DNA from: Chelydra serpentina
Lineage: Eukaryota > Chordata > Testudines > Chelydridae
Length of the DNA stretch: 64,000 nt
NCBI GenBank assembly: GCA_037349315.1
Contig: JBAIAC010000024.1
Coordinates: forward strand, 33,405,501 to 33,469,500
Direction: 5' to 3'
Under the pieces are notes generated by a model that was given only the letters and a program-made list of their open reading frames with translations, searched no databases and was not told the origin of the DNA. This document shows, piece by piece, positions 1-11,700 of the stretch. The translations under genes and the position numbers were made by a program. Each line of letters begins with the position of its first letter. Position 1 is the stretch's first letter.

Positions 1-3000
1 TTAGTACGTTGAATCACTTAGAAAGAAAACTAATCCAGAACATGCTCTCACAATGCACTGTATCTGGGATTTGCCTTAAATATGTTTTGCCAGCTCATCC
101 AGTACAACATTTATCTATTTTCCCTTAGAAACCGAGCTAAAGCATATCACACTGATAAGCCTCAAACAACATGAAACATGTATACAATAGCTGTTTTGGC
201 TCTAGTAGACAACCAAATGTGGAAACCTTTTGCAAGAAACTCTGTTTTGCTTTCTCAAACCTCCTTTCCTTGTTTTTTGTTGGTTTTTTTTGGAAATTCA
301 GATACTCTCCTCTCAGAGCTCTAGCTTTTATTTTTCCTCACAAAAAATAATATTTGCTCTCGGCCATGACCACAATGCTTCTTAATAAAGGCACAAAATA
401 GTCATGCTTGAGTCACTTGTACATTCAAATAATGGATGGGATTGTGGCACATTTTTCGATGCACAAGTGCTAAATGCTATACTAATTTATGATTTGTATG
501 TATTTATTTATTTTACACAGTATATGTTCTTCACTCACAAACCCCCCAACTTATTGGAGAAAAAAGCTATATATTTTTAATTACTGAGACATGATCTGCG
601 ACAAAGGCTAAAGAAGTAGCCTTTTTAAAATAATGACAAAGTACTTCAATTCCAGTACTCACTAAACTGTTGGAATCTATTTTAAAATAGACACCATATG
701 TAAATAAACAACCATCTGTCTTCATTATATTTACAGATTCAACAATAAATTATTTCTTTCTAAGAAACCACAAATGTGCATTAATAATCAATTATACTGT
801 TTTTTCTTACATGATTGAGACATGAGTGAACAAAAAAGCAACTTTTTTTTACTACTTTTGACAAAATCAAACATTTATTATCTAAGTTACTTAGAAAGTA
901 GGAGGCTTTTTGTAACTAATAAGCTTCAGCACAATTATAAAAGCAGTGTTAAAGACTAATCTACTGAATCTTGTTGACCCTTACAGTCTTATCATTGAAT
1001 TTTGTTCTTTGAAACTCTAATCACCAAAGACCATTAATTAGAGGGAATTTTGAACAACTGCCATACTGAACTGCTGATACCTATTTGCCCTTTCCATAAT
1101 GGTCCATGTTTAAGAGGCTACATTTCTAGCACAAATCTATTGCATAAAAATCATTGTACGTAAAGAAATAAGGAGTATGTGTAAAAATGTGAACAGTGAA
1201 AATGGACTTATTTATAAGCTAGACTTTGTTCATTTCTATTCTGCATAATAAATAAACAATAGCCAAAGGATTTCCTGTAAAAGAAAACATTGCCAAAGAC
1301 AAAAGATTTGGAAAATATTTGTTAGATAACCATGTAATTTGTTAATGATTATTTGAACACTTTGATTATTTAGTATTCTTATTTTTGTCTAACAATCTTT
1401 TGCAGTGTTTTTAAAAATAAAATTTAGCATAATGTTTTTGAATTTTAGATCTAATACCATGAAAACACTAACATCACAGCCTAGATTCAGAAACAACGTA
1501 GACAACACTGTGTACACTGACCCATAGTTACTATACACACATCAGCCAAGACACCCCAATCCTCACTTGCAACATCCCTGCTATTCCACGAATGGGCCAC
1601 TGATCAACAATAGTAAATTGTGCTAAATTATGAGATAGGTTTGTACTGTGGTAAAATCTGCATGGAGGATAACCAAAATGACTTTATTTATGAGGAATGC
1701 CAAACTTGGTCCAAAGCCAATAGGTTAATACAGCAAATCGCTGTGCCACCCATGGCCATAGAAATATTTGTGTGTGCATGTTAAATTTTCTCCTGAAGAA
1801 TTTACCATGCAGTATTTTTCCCTTTATACATATTTTTAAAAATTGATATATAGCAGTTTGATTAATATGTGTATTTACCAGATGCCCATTACCTTCATAG
1901 TGTTTTAGAAAAACACACACACCAAAAAAAACCCAACCATGGCAGAAAGAGTCAGTCAATCATGCTAAAATGTAAGGAAAGACATTAAAATAAGATCTAA
2001 CATGACAAAGTGACAACTGACTCAGATACTTGGATAGTCTCTATTAAGCCATCTATAGCAGCAAAAATATTTACATAGCTTAATAAGAACATTTACCATA
2101 TTGTTTTAGTACTTGAATGTTTCTTGGCACGTATTTGTTGCCAATCTCATTACAACTACAATAGATTGTTGATGCACTATGCCATGGCTACACTAGCATG
2201 TGTTTCCCATAGCGTTTTGTTGATTTTTTTTAAAAAAACTGTTGCACTGTATCAACACTGAAAAAGTATCTGATAAGAAAATGAGAAATACTAACGGACT
2301 TGAAACGCTTTGTAATTGACTTGTGCCTGAACCAGGCAACAGGGATTTCCTCTGGTGTAGGAAACATGAGTCCATGTTGTGCTCTGGACATCCCAGGCCA
2401 CTGTAAGTACCAGTGGCTGCTCCAAGTTATATAAAGGGCCAAAGCTGCTCCCTTTCCCAGCATTTCCAGGGATCAGGAGATTCCCCTTCTCCTGCAAAAA
2501 ACTTGTCAGAAGGGGCCATATGAAGCAGCAGAAAACTTAGCAAGAAAACTCAAAGTTCACCTAAGAAGCTTCTCTTCGAGAGAGGAAGCTCTCAACCTCA
2601 CAGACCTTAGAGTTTGCAGGGAAGCACCAATCCTGCAGAGACAACTAGCACTGCACATGGTTCTGCTGATGCCCCTTACACTGGTCACAGGAGTTCTTAC
2701 TGCTTCAAATGATATAACAAAGCAAGGGGAAAAGACAGACAAAATAGGTTACCTACACCAATTCCTAAAAGTCCTTGGACATCCACGAAACATCCACCTC
2801 ACAAATCTGAGTTTTGTCTAACCTTCAATTCAGCCCAAGAAGTGGCTACTCCCTTATGGAGTGGGCAGGGAAAGGAATCTGAAGTCTGAATGATTACATT
2901 TATAAGACACAAATTTATACAGGAAGACTTCTTGGAACTTTATTCATTAACATGAAAAAGACCTGCCATTTTCTCACCAATAATTGGCACTAAATGTCAA

Positions 3001-5039
3001 GTGAGATTTTGGTACATTTTCCATTTCTGCACACTCTCAAAAAATCCAACAAACCTAGTTTTCTAACTAGCCTCAGGGTTAAAGTAAAATGAAGGGGAGA
3101 AAAGAATAGGTATTTCTGGATCCATTGTTTAAACTTTGTATTGTGTCAGTCCTCATATGGTATGAGGTGGCACAACATTTCAAAAAGTATGTGGATGCAT
3201 TAAACATATACTGGGACAAATGCAGCACTGCTATAAGAAAGCAAAACTCAGTGAAAGTCAATGGAGTTGCACCAACTTGTATCAGAGTTGAATTTTGTCC
3301 TCTTTATGGGTGTTTATTAATTCTGTATCTGATCCTTAACAGGGAAGTTAAAAAATGACATTATAACTAATGCCTAATTTATTTTAAAAATTGGTATGTA
3401 GCTTTATGACCCATGCGGAACAAACATTTGAAAGCATCATGCCAGCACACATAGCCATGTTTTCTCTGTATGACAATCAGATGATCACAGCTAAGCTTAG
3501 TTAAATAATGGACACAAAGCTTCTCCACATGCACAGTAGAGCTTAAAAAAAAGTGTCACAGACACACAATTACCTTACAGCTAACACTTCCACCTTACTC
3601 AATATTTATCTTTTCTTTACATAATTTTTCAAATGTAAATATATTGTAATACATTTCTTGACTAAATTCTAAACAATATTTTTAAAATGTATTAAATAAA
3701 ATGAATTTTCTAATGCTGTAACCATTTTGCTCACAGGATATGAAAGAGTCATGGTGGCTGAAGTAATATCTTTTATTGGGACAACTTCTGTCACCCATCT
3801 TGCCTCTATGAATTTTCGATGGTATTCATACATTTAACTGCTTCAAACGATATGAACCAAATGTAAACACTAAATTGATTTTCACATTGCATTTAGATGG
3901 GCATGTTCTTTCAGAAAGCAGTCCAGCATCTTAGAAACAGATAGGAGAGAGTTTTGTGAAACATCTGCAATAGAGATTGTTATGCTAAGTAGTTTCTTGG
4001 TAGGAAAGATAAGTAAATAAGAGAATGAAAATCTGTGTAATTTGCAAGTGAATAGGTTAAGGATGCTCAAGGGCAGATTTTTAGTATTTTCTGGAAGTGT
4101 TTTAAGATTATTAATAATAAATAAGCTGTTTTGTGCATCTGAGCCCAAAAAGCGTCTACTGTCTAGCATTGCTGATACGTATTAAGGAGGTCCCACTAAT
4201 ATCAAGAGGAGCAGTGTAGAATCAGAAGAGCAGATTACAATTAATGCCATTAGCAGAAAGATTCCTTGAAAATAAGAATTCCTTTTTTCTGTGAAAAGGG
4301 ACAAAAATTGCTGTTCTCTACAAATAAACTCACGCTGCGTAGATAAAGAAGAGAAAGCACCCAATATGAACAGGTCTTTGTAGAGAGCTCTTCTTCTAAT
4401 GCAATTCTGTTTCCTTTGTTTTGAGACTTTAAAAATGTTTTGATTCAAGTATTGTACAAGGACAGAATATCAACTATGTTGAAGATGTACAGTTTATTGT
4501 ATTAGAACTGATTTGTGGTCAGTTTTGTTTATAGATGCACAACCATAATATTGTAATGTCCTTCACATCACAGTAGTGAAAATAAAAATTAACTCAATAT
4601 GGAAGAAATTTGATAATAGACTATGTCTTAGTTCACACTAAGGTGAAATTCTACTCACTTCCACAGGGCCCACACTCAGGTTCAATGCATTCCTTAAGCT
4701 GCTGGCGTGGGGCTGAGTGGTACACATAGACTTGTTTGAGCTTCTGCATTGGTCCTTCTAGATTTAAGTACACAATCTAGTGCAGGGGAATTCCTCCCTT
4801 AATGCATAGATGCAACTGAAGCTCCTTTTTGACACAGCACATGATGGAGAGATTACTTTAAATTTAAATAGTAAATAGTATTTAATACATAAATCACTCT
4901 GCTTTCACGTGGACTTTATGGGGATGTCAATGGTCAGTTTGTTTCTAGCTGCTCTCTGATAACAATGAAGTAGTATATTCTCCATTCACATCCAGGCTAT
5001 GTCTAAATTCTGCCATTGTTTCCTTCAAAATATCCATCT

Positions 5040-5800
5040 TTATTCATACAGCTAAAACTCATCTATGCCTTCAGGTTCAGTCTTGATTATTTCAGCAGCA
5101 GCATTTTTGGCCTTCCTGGAGCCCTCCTAAACCCTCCACAACTAAAATGATCTTCCTGGATTTTAATCTCTCATTGGCTCCTCATTCTGCATCCCATAAC
5201 ACTGAAACTCCAAGTCTGATTATCCATGGCTCTGCAACTTGTGCTGTCATTTACACCACTGCATAGTGGGGGAAATGGCCTTTCCTTCCATGCACTGCAT
5301 GTTTCAGGCCCTCTTTACGTGTCTGGTCTTGTCTCCCAATCGATTGCCCCATGCCCATTCTGATGCACAAGTGATGCCAGCCTTAATACCCAACTGATCT
5401 GCTTCTCCCACAGGTATCTTTTTTTTCATGGTGCCTCCTATATGCAGAGCTGAGCTGGCTCATGAGACCACTACTGCCTTCATTTAAATCCCTCCAGAAA
5501 ACTCCCTTCTTTTGTGAAGCCTATAGCAAGTGACTTATGATATTGCTTATCTACAACTGTCATCAAAACTGAACAGAACCAGCAAGCTGGACAAGTTTTA
5601 TCTTGAATAACCAGGTGATCATAGCCCTATTAGCCTCCCTTATCCTGGCACCATCCCATCTCTTATAGTTTTTTCTCTGTCACTCACTGTGTCATGTCTG
5701 ACATTTAGACTGTAAGTTCTTTGGGGGCAGAGTCTGTCTTCTGTGAATACTGTTGAGTGCTATAAAATAACACTGCACAACACCAAAATAAAGACATAGA
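5040..5800 (+). mobile_element. L2-clade LINE 3' fragment
   Basis: The order of phrases fits the end of an L2-type LINE. A stretch like the ORF2 C-terminus includes the 'TTGGCTCC' segment at about 5173. A segment near 5490 reads CTCCAGAAAACTCCCTTCTT and then TTGTGAAGCC. The tail from 5708 has the L2/MIR-type AGACTGTAAGTTCTTTGGGG and a CTGTCTTCTG motif. It is old and diverged and has no open frame. Confidence 0.55.
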
Positions 5801-5876
5801 AACAAGAACAAACAGGAAACATTTCTTTAGCCAGCAGAGTCTAATGGCTTAATCCTGCAAGGTACACGGTATTTTT

Positions 5877-5970
5877 GTCCTTGAATTCAGCAAAGCACCT
5901 AAGTGTGTGCTTAACTTTAAGCATGTGTATTATGCACTTTACTGGATCAGCATCAGAGTGCTCAGAGAAC
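5877..5970. repeat. Short palindromic repeat (MITE relic)
   Basis: The left part (AAGCACCTAAGTGTGTGCTT) and right part (AAGCATGTGTATTATGCACT) resemble the arms of a common amniote palindromic repeat built on AAGCACxTGCTTAA. The copy is degraded. Confidence 0.45.
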
Positions 5971-7723
5971 AGAACCCTAGTGACGATAGATGTTGCTACT
6001 TGGAGCCTCGGTGTATCACTTTTGAAATACAGCGACCAATGGGAAAAGTCTGGAAGCAATTTCAAATGAAACTAGCTTCCCCACTCTTCTCTTTGGAGAT
6101 GACAAGTTTAGTAGCAAGTGAAGGGAAAAGGAAAAATTGCAAATAGCAAAGGAAAAGGAAAAAAAACAGAATGAAGTGAGACAGAAAAACAACTTTACAT
6201 GCTATTTTTTCCCTCCATAAATCTGTGTGCTGGCCATGGGCCTATGCACCTCATCTGCAGATATCATGTTCTCCAAATTTAGTTTATAGATCAGGAGTAA
6301 GATGCACAATTTCTTACTGTAGCACCAGCAAAATGAACATCTGTTCACTTTTTGCCACATAGGTTTGTAGCTGTGTGGGTGGGTGTGAACAGAGCTCTTG
6401 ATGTGTAATATTCTTCCCATCTGCACACCAGGTGGCACTGCATAGTTAATCAGAAGATAATAACAGGCATGAGGAGATTACTTACTTTTTGGGGATAAGA
6501 TAGTAAATCAATCTCACAACTTTTAAAAAATGAGGTGCATCGGTGCTTGGATTTTTAATTTATTTTTGGTGTGTAATTTTGTTACAATCAATGAGATTAT
6601 TTGAAGACACCATTGTTTTAATGCAATGTTAATTAACAATGAATGACTGCAATTACTGAAGAGGTTCTGTACATGAGGTCTTTGATTTATTCCCTTTGAT
6701 ATACTGATTTAACTCTTGCAGGTAGGACATACTATACAGTATAAAGGGCTCTCTCTTGGATTTATTTTGTATGCTCATGTAAAACATTAACTAAATTTGC
6801 ATTAAATGATATAGCCTCTGGGGAAGCTAGAATGGTATAACAGGTGCTACAGCAATCCAATATCACACTATAGAGGAAGAAATAGTGCTTTTTTACAAAC
6901 CAAATGTTAAGTGTTTCCAAGTTCAACACAATATCTTACCATATGTAAAACTAACAAAACTAATATGAAATTAGAGACGGAAAATATCCCGTTAGATAAT
7001 GAATTATCTACCCCCCAGCAACTACAGGAATGATTGTTTGCTACTGCATATTTCACAGTGTTTTCTCCAGACAAATTGTAAAAGACGTAAGCAATGGAAC
7101 TTACATCATTTCCTTTGGCAGATTTAATTCCTGAAATTTGAACAACATTTTCATCTGCTCATTTTGATCTTACTGTCCTTGCTTTATACCCCATTTCCAT
7201 GGACCACCCTAAACAATGATGTTCCTCTTTAGTGTTCACATACTTCGAATATTTTTAGTAAGTTTTTTTGGCCCAAGCAATAAATATTTAGTGCCAAACT
7301 GCATAACCCATACTAATATGGGTGCATCCTTACTCACTGAAGTAGCCCAACTGAAGTCAATGTGACTGTTCATCTGAGCAAGGGTTCACTCATGTTAGTA
7401 AGGGTTGCACAAATGGGCTCTATGTAGGAATGAATGCCCTACTGAAATTCACTCAGTGGCTTTTTTATGTGTGGATGTTTCAAACATGCAACATTTTAAT
7501 AGAAATGTTTTTCTGTCAGACTAGATGTTCTAAGGGAAATCAAGTCAACCATTAGCTGACAACTAAATGCTATTAGCTAAAAGGATTCACAAACCAGATA
7601 TTTGCTGTTTGCTGATAGAGCCAACATGTTTGGATATGGACTGAAAGACAAATGAATGTTCATTCTAGTTCTGCTTTGTCAGCTAGAGAAGCATGTTACC
7701 TTTTAGGTAATGATATAGAATAA

Positions 7724-7798
7724 GGGTAAAATTTTCAAAAGCACCTAACAGGCTTAAATGTCATTATAAAAAGTTACTTAGGGATTTAGGACTCTAAG
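7724..7798. mobile_element. Palindromic MITE, left half (split by insertion)
   Basis: Begins GGTAAAATTTTCAAAAGCAC. The matching right half is at 10050-10131 and ends CACTTTTCAAAATTTTAGCC, the inverted counterpart. The two halves would form one element of about 155 bp, interrupted by the 2.25-kb block 7799-10049. Confidence 0.6.
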
Positions 7799-7838
7799 GG
7801 TACGTCTACACTGAATGCTGCTTTCGTCAGCGTGTAGA

Positions 7839-7961
7839 TAGGGTGACCAGACAGCAAGTGTGAAAAATCGGGATGGGGGTGGGGGGAAATAGGAGCCTAT
7901 ATAAGAAAAAGACCCAAAAATCGGGACTGTCCTTATAAAATCGGGACACCTGGTCACTCTA
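7839..7961. mobile_element. hAT-type MITE, 123 bp, with 8-bp target duplication
   Basis: Terminal inverted repeats are TAGGGTGACCAG at the left and CTGGTCACTCTA at the right. The element is flanked on both sides by the exact 8-bp direct repeat CGTGTAGA (7831-7838 and 7962-7969). An 8-bp duplication is the signature of hAT transposition. The interior has inverted 'ATCGGGA' segments. A sister copy lies at 43944-44067. Confidence 0.85.
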
Positions 7962-8056
7962 CGTGTAGAGTACATACTTGCCTAGCCCCCTAGCATGAGT
8001 ATAAAGAGAGGGTAGGCAGAGGCACAGTTTAAGCAAGTAGAATAAAGATATGCATA

Positions 8057-8141
8057 TGTATGTTTCCTCTTGAAGGTCAGCTAAATTATTTGCAGACCAG
8101 GACTCTTTCAAGACCTCGGAAAGCATTATACAGTCACTTTT
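8057..8141. repeat. 84-bp inverted repeat, left arm
   Basis: From TATGTTTCCTCTTGAAGGTC to TACAGTCACTTTTG this segment matches the reverse complement of 10390-10476 with about two mismatches. The match stops sharply on both sides. It is followed by a small direct repeat, GTGCATACCATACACAC, occurring twice (8141 and 8178). Confidence 0.85.
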
Positions 8142-8356
8142 GGTGCATACCATACACACATACAGTCACTATGCGAGTGCATACCATACACACTTTCTAC
8201 TCATCCAAGCTGCACCTCCCCATCTACACGGCCATTTTTAGCAGTATAGTGTCCCACTGCTTCCCCACTGTGGAGCCTTTCCTACCACAGTTAAAGACTA
8301 TGGCAGCTCCCCACTGCTGGAGCTCTTCCTGGCAGTTTCCCCTCTGCCAGAGCCTT

Positions 8357-9280
8357 TCATAGATTCATAGATTCTAGGGCTGGAAGGGACCTCGAGAGGT
8401 CATCGAGTCCAGCCCCCTGCCCTCATGGCAGGACCAATTACGGTCTAGACCATCCCTGATAGACATTTATCTAACCTACTCTTAAATATCTCCAGAGATG
8501 GAGATTCCACAACCGCCCTGGGCAGTTTATTCCAGTGTTTAACCACCCTGGCAGTTAGGAACTTTTTCCTAATGTCCAACCTAAACCTCCCTTGCTGCAG
8601 TTTAAGCCCATTGCTTCTTGTTCTATCCTCAGAGGCTAAGATGAACAAGTTTTCTCCCTCCTCCTTATGACACCCTTTTAGATACCTGAAGACGCTATCA
8701 TGTCCCCTCTCAGTCTTCTCTTTTCCAAACTAAACAAACCCAATTCCTTCAGCCTTCCTTCATAGGTCATGTTCTCTAGATCCTTAATCATTCTTGTTGC
8801 TCTTCTCTGGACCCTCTCCAATTTCTCCACATCTTTCTTGAAATGCGGTGCCCAGAACTGGACATAATACTCCAGTTGAGGCCTAACCAGCGCAGAGTAG
8901 AGCGGAAGAATGACTTCTCGTGTCTTGCTCACCACACACCTGTTAATGCAGCCCAGAATCATGTTTGCTTTTTTTGCAACAGCATCACACTGTTGACTCA
9001 TATTTAGCTTGTGGTCCACTATAACCCCTAGATCCCTTTCTGCCGTACTCCTTCCTAGACAGTCTCCTCCCATTCTGTATGTGTGAAACGGATTGTTCCT
9101 ACCTAAGTGGAGCACTTTGCATTTGTCCTTATTAAACGTCATCCTGTTTACCTCTGACCATTTCTCCAATTTGTCTAGATCATTTTGAATTATGACCCTA
9201 TCCTCCAAAGCAGTTGCAATCCCTCCCAGTTTGGTATCATCTGCAAACTTAATAAGCGTACTTTCTATGCCAATATCCAC
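8357..9280 (-). mobile_element. CR1 LINE, 5'-truncated (RT C-terminal part and 3' end)
   Basis: On the minus strand the element runs from about 9280 to its 3' end at 8357, where the octamer-like ATCTATGA repeat typical of CR1 tails occurs. The ORF2 relic includes the reverse-transcriptase motif C as F-A-D-D-T-K, then K-C-K-V-L-H-L-G, E-R-D-L-G-V-I-V-D, V-R-P-Q-L-E-Y and V-Q-R-R-A-T-R-M-I. The final part has the K-H-W-N-K-L-P and S-L-E-I-F-K-S-R-L-D motifs at 8445-8648. The reading frame shifts between these two parts, so the copy is dead. The EN domain and most of RT are missing. Confidence 0.93.
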
Positions 9281-9477
9281 TTTCCTCGCAGCAGTGAAAG
9301 ACTCTGGTAGTGGGGAGCTGCTGAAGCCTTTCCTTGCTGCCTCCCCTCTTCCAGAGCCTTTCACTGACATGTTGCTACATGATGCAGTGTGAGTGCAGTC
9401 TGCTTTTCACTGCAGCATGTAGTTACACATTCTCCACATGCTGCCACCAGTGGTGCAGAGTGTAGACATAGCCTTAA

Positions 9478-9586
9478 GGTATGTCTACCCTGGAGCTGGC
9501 AGTGTGATTTCCAGCTCAAGCAGATGTACCTGCAGTAGCCACAGCTGCATGGGAAGCGGGATGGGTTAGCCATTCCACATACATAC
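9478..9586. mobile_element. MITE, left half (interrupted)
   Basis: Starts GGTATGTCTACCCTGGAGCT. The matching right end is GATCCAGTGTAGACACT near 10049. The element is split by the Harbinger-like MITE at 9590-9884. A related element without the interruption lies at 21089-21371. Confidence 0.6.
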
Positions 9587-9589
9587 CTA

Positions 9590-9884
9590 GGGTACATCCA
9601 CACTACCCGCCTGATTCGGCGGGTAGCGATCGATGTTCAGGGATCGATTTATCGCGTCTCATGTAGACGCGATAAATCGATCCCAGAGGCACTCCCCGTC
9701 GACTCCAGAACTCTAGCTCGGCGCGAGGAGTAAGCAGAGTCGACAGGGGAGCCTGCCTGTGCCGCGTGGACCTGAGGTAAGTACTTTGTAATTCATTCTA
9801 AGATACTTCGACTTCAGCTACGCTATTCACGTAGCTGAAGTTGCGTATCTTAGATTGATCCCGCCCCCTAGTGTGGACCAGCCC
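9590..9884 (-). mobile_element. Harbinger-like MITE copy A, 295 bp
   Basis: Ends are GGGTACATCCACACTA and TAGTGTGGACCAGCCC, flanked by a 3-bp duplication CTA (9587-9589 and 9885-9887). There are two internal palindromes, one built on GATCGATTTATCGCGTCT and one on CTTCAGCTACG. A splice-donor-like GAG|GTAAGTAC occurs at 9774-9784 on the plus strand, antisense to DPYD. It is inserted in another MITE. The orientation given is relative to copies B and C. Confidence 0.8.
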
Positions 9885-9887
9885 CTA

Positions 9888-10049
9888 GGGTTTCAGACAG
9901 CCTTATACTCAGGGCAGCTAGCCTGTCCCGGTGCTGGTGCAGTTGTGGCTACACTACTATTTTTAGCCCACTAGCTTGGTCAATGCTAGTGTGGGTGTGT
10001 TCACCAGAACTGGAAATTACAACCTCCAGATCCAGTGTAGACACTCGCA
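9888..10049. mobile_element. MITE, right half
   Basis: Continues the element begun at 9478, with an inverted-repeat arm (GCAGCTAGCCTGTCCCGGTG, then TATTTTTAGCCCACTAGCTT) and the terminal GATCCAGTGTAGACACT. Confidence 0.6.
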
Positions 10050-10131
10050 GTCTCATTGGAAGTCCATGGGACTTAAGCATCTAAGTCACTTTTGAAAATG
10101 TGAATTAGGCACTTTTCAAAATTTTAGCCTA
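10050..10131. mobile_element. Palindromic MITE, right half
   Basis: Continues the element begun at 7724-7798. It reads GTCTCATTGGAAGTCCATGG, then a TAAGTCACTTTTGAAAAT segment and the terminal inverted repeat. Its separation from the left half is explained by later insertions. Confidence 0.6.
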
Positions 10132-10389
10132 AAGAGTCACTTCTGATGATCAGATGTAAAGACTATATATATTCTTGTGAACTAAAAGAGGGGAGTGTAA
10201 ATGTTATTTAGAAACCCTAAACTGTAGTGCAGATATTACAGTCCATCTCAGTAATAAGAGTAGTCTCTGTAAAAGTCTGCATAGGAAGGATATGCTCGTA
10301 TCTTTACTGTTTGCATGTTTTAAAAGTTACTTTTTCATTTTTATTCAAATAAATATTTGTATACAAAGTAACTGTGTTGTATTCTCTCT

Positions 10390-10476
10390 TCAAAAGTGAC
10401 TGTATAATGCTTTCTGAGGTCTTGAAAGAGTCCTGGCCTGCAAATAATTTAGCTGACCTTCAAGAGGAAACATAAT
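10390..10476. repeat. 84-bp inverted repeat, right arm
   Basis: Reverse complement of 8057-8141 with about two differences. It lies just outside the nested transposon block, about 2.25 kb from its partner. Confidence 0.85.
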
Positions 10477-10483
10477 AAAAAAA

Positions 10484-11700
10484 GAAGTATTCAGTCCTAA
10501 AAATCAACCAAAAGATACAGTAACACAGAGCACTCAAGCTGTTCTGTCTCCTTAGGACCTACTGTGATACTTCCCAAGAGTACCCGGGGTTGTGAAGCAC
10601 CTCGCTACCATCCACCCTTAGCAGGAAGCCTTGTCTGTGCTTGCCAGGGGTCAGCTCCCTGAAAACCTCAGCCACAGGCAACACAAGCACTCCCCTCTCT
10701 GCCTACAAAGACCGTGCTGTCCCTCATGCAGGTTAGCTATAGGCACACTCCAACCTCCGAGTCCTCCAACCATTTCCCTGGAACGTCCAGCCCCTGATCC
10801 TCTGAACACTCACAGAATCCACAGGTTCAATACTCACAAAGGAATAGTACATACCAACTTATCAATTTAACCTCAGGCTCACTGCTCGACTTACACTCAC
10901 AGCACTTAGATATGTTTATAGTGAAAACAAGAATAAGTTTATTTAGCAAAGAATAGTGAGTCAATAAGAAGCAAGTAGGATTAATGGAAACAAAGGCTTA
11001 CATATAAAATAAAATCATAACACACATTCTAGAGCTTAAACTTAAGTACCAAGATGCTCTCTTATTTAATAAGCTACTGCTTATCAAAAGTCTTTCTCAC
11101 AGCATTTTGCAACAAGGATGGCTGAGACCCTCCTTTCATAAAATCAAGCTGCTGGCAGTTTGTCTCTCCAGATGAAGGATGTCAGGGTGTATCTCTGCAT
11201 CTCTAGATATATCAGACGAGTCCTTTGTTCCTAACTTGTCTCTCCAGATGAAGGATGTCAGGGTGTATCTCTGCATCTCTAGATATATCAGACGAGTCCT
11301 TTGTTCCTAACTTGTAAATAGGGTCCCCTCCACCCATTCACTTTTTCCTGTTAATTTCTTTTTCTGAAGTCCCCACAATCTCTTCATTAGCACTGGACTC
11401 AGTATGTAAACAGACTTTCATTATAAAAGATCCACAATATACAATAGTCAACCTGGGACATAAGTGTCTTTCACAAAGATTATGACGACCATTGTGACAC
11501 AAGCTTTCAGTAGAAATATTACGTGACACACTTTGGTGAACTAGAATGTAAATACCAGGTCCAGAGGATCCCTGTAAACCGTATGCACCCCGTGACCTCT
11601 GCCAGTTAGTGCTGACAGGTCCTTGGGTCACACCTACCTCTTGCTGCCCTATACTGCAATCTTCAAGGGCTACATACTCTGTCTAGTTCATCATTACATG
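10484..11700. repeat. Unclassified repeat-like block
   Basis: This 1.2-kb stretch has base composition unlike the surrounding AT-rich intron in its first 300 bp and includes 'GAAAACAAGAATAAGTTTAT' phrasing that I associate with turtle interspersed repeats. I cannot assign a class. No coding domain is recognisable. Confidence 0.3.
11161..11312. repeat. 76-bp perfect tandem duplication
   Basis: Unit 1 (11161-11236) and unit 2 (11237-11312) appear identical, each beginning TGTCTCTCCAGATGAAGGAT and ending TTTGTTCCTAACT. The perfect identity suggests a recent duplication or an assembly artefact. Confidence 0.95.

Larger units (their letters stand above)
7799..9477. mobile_element. Composite DNA transposon with nested insertions
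   Basis: The ends are GGGTACGTCTACACT (7799) and AGTGTAGACATAGCC (about 9459-9473), an inverted pair of the type seen in turtle MITEs. Inside are a hAT MITE (7839-7961), an 84-bp segment repeated in inverted form at 10390-10476, degenerate tandem units with 'CCAGAGCCTTTC' and 'GGGGAGCTGCTG', and a CR1 (8357-9280) inserted in those units. No transposase is present. Confidence 0.5.

Noticed and set aside
8678..9370. 230-residue open frame as a host gene
   Set aside because: It is CR1 reverse-transcriptase sequence at its core; the N-terminal 30 residues come from the flanking repeat.
10484..11700. Endogenous retrovirus LTR
   Set aside because: No polyadenylation/primer-site arrangement or gag-pol relic could be supported, so it was left unclassified.
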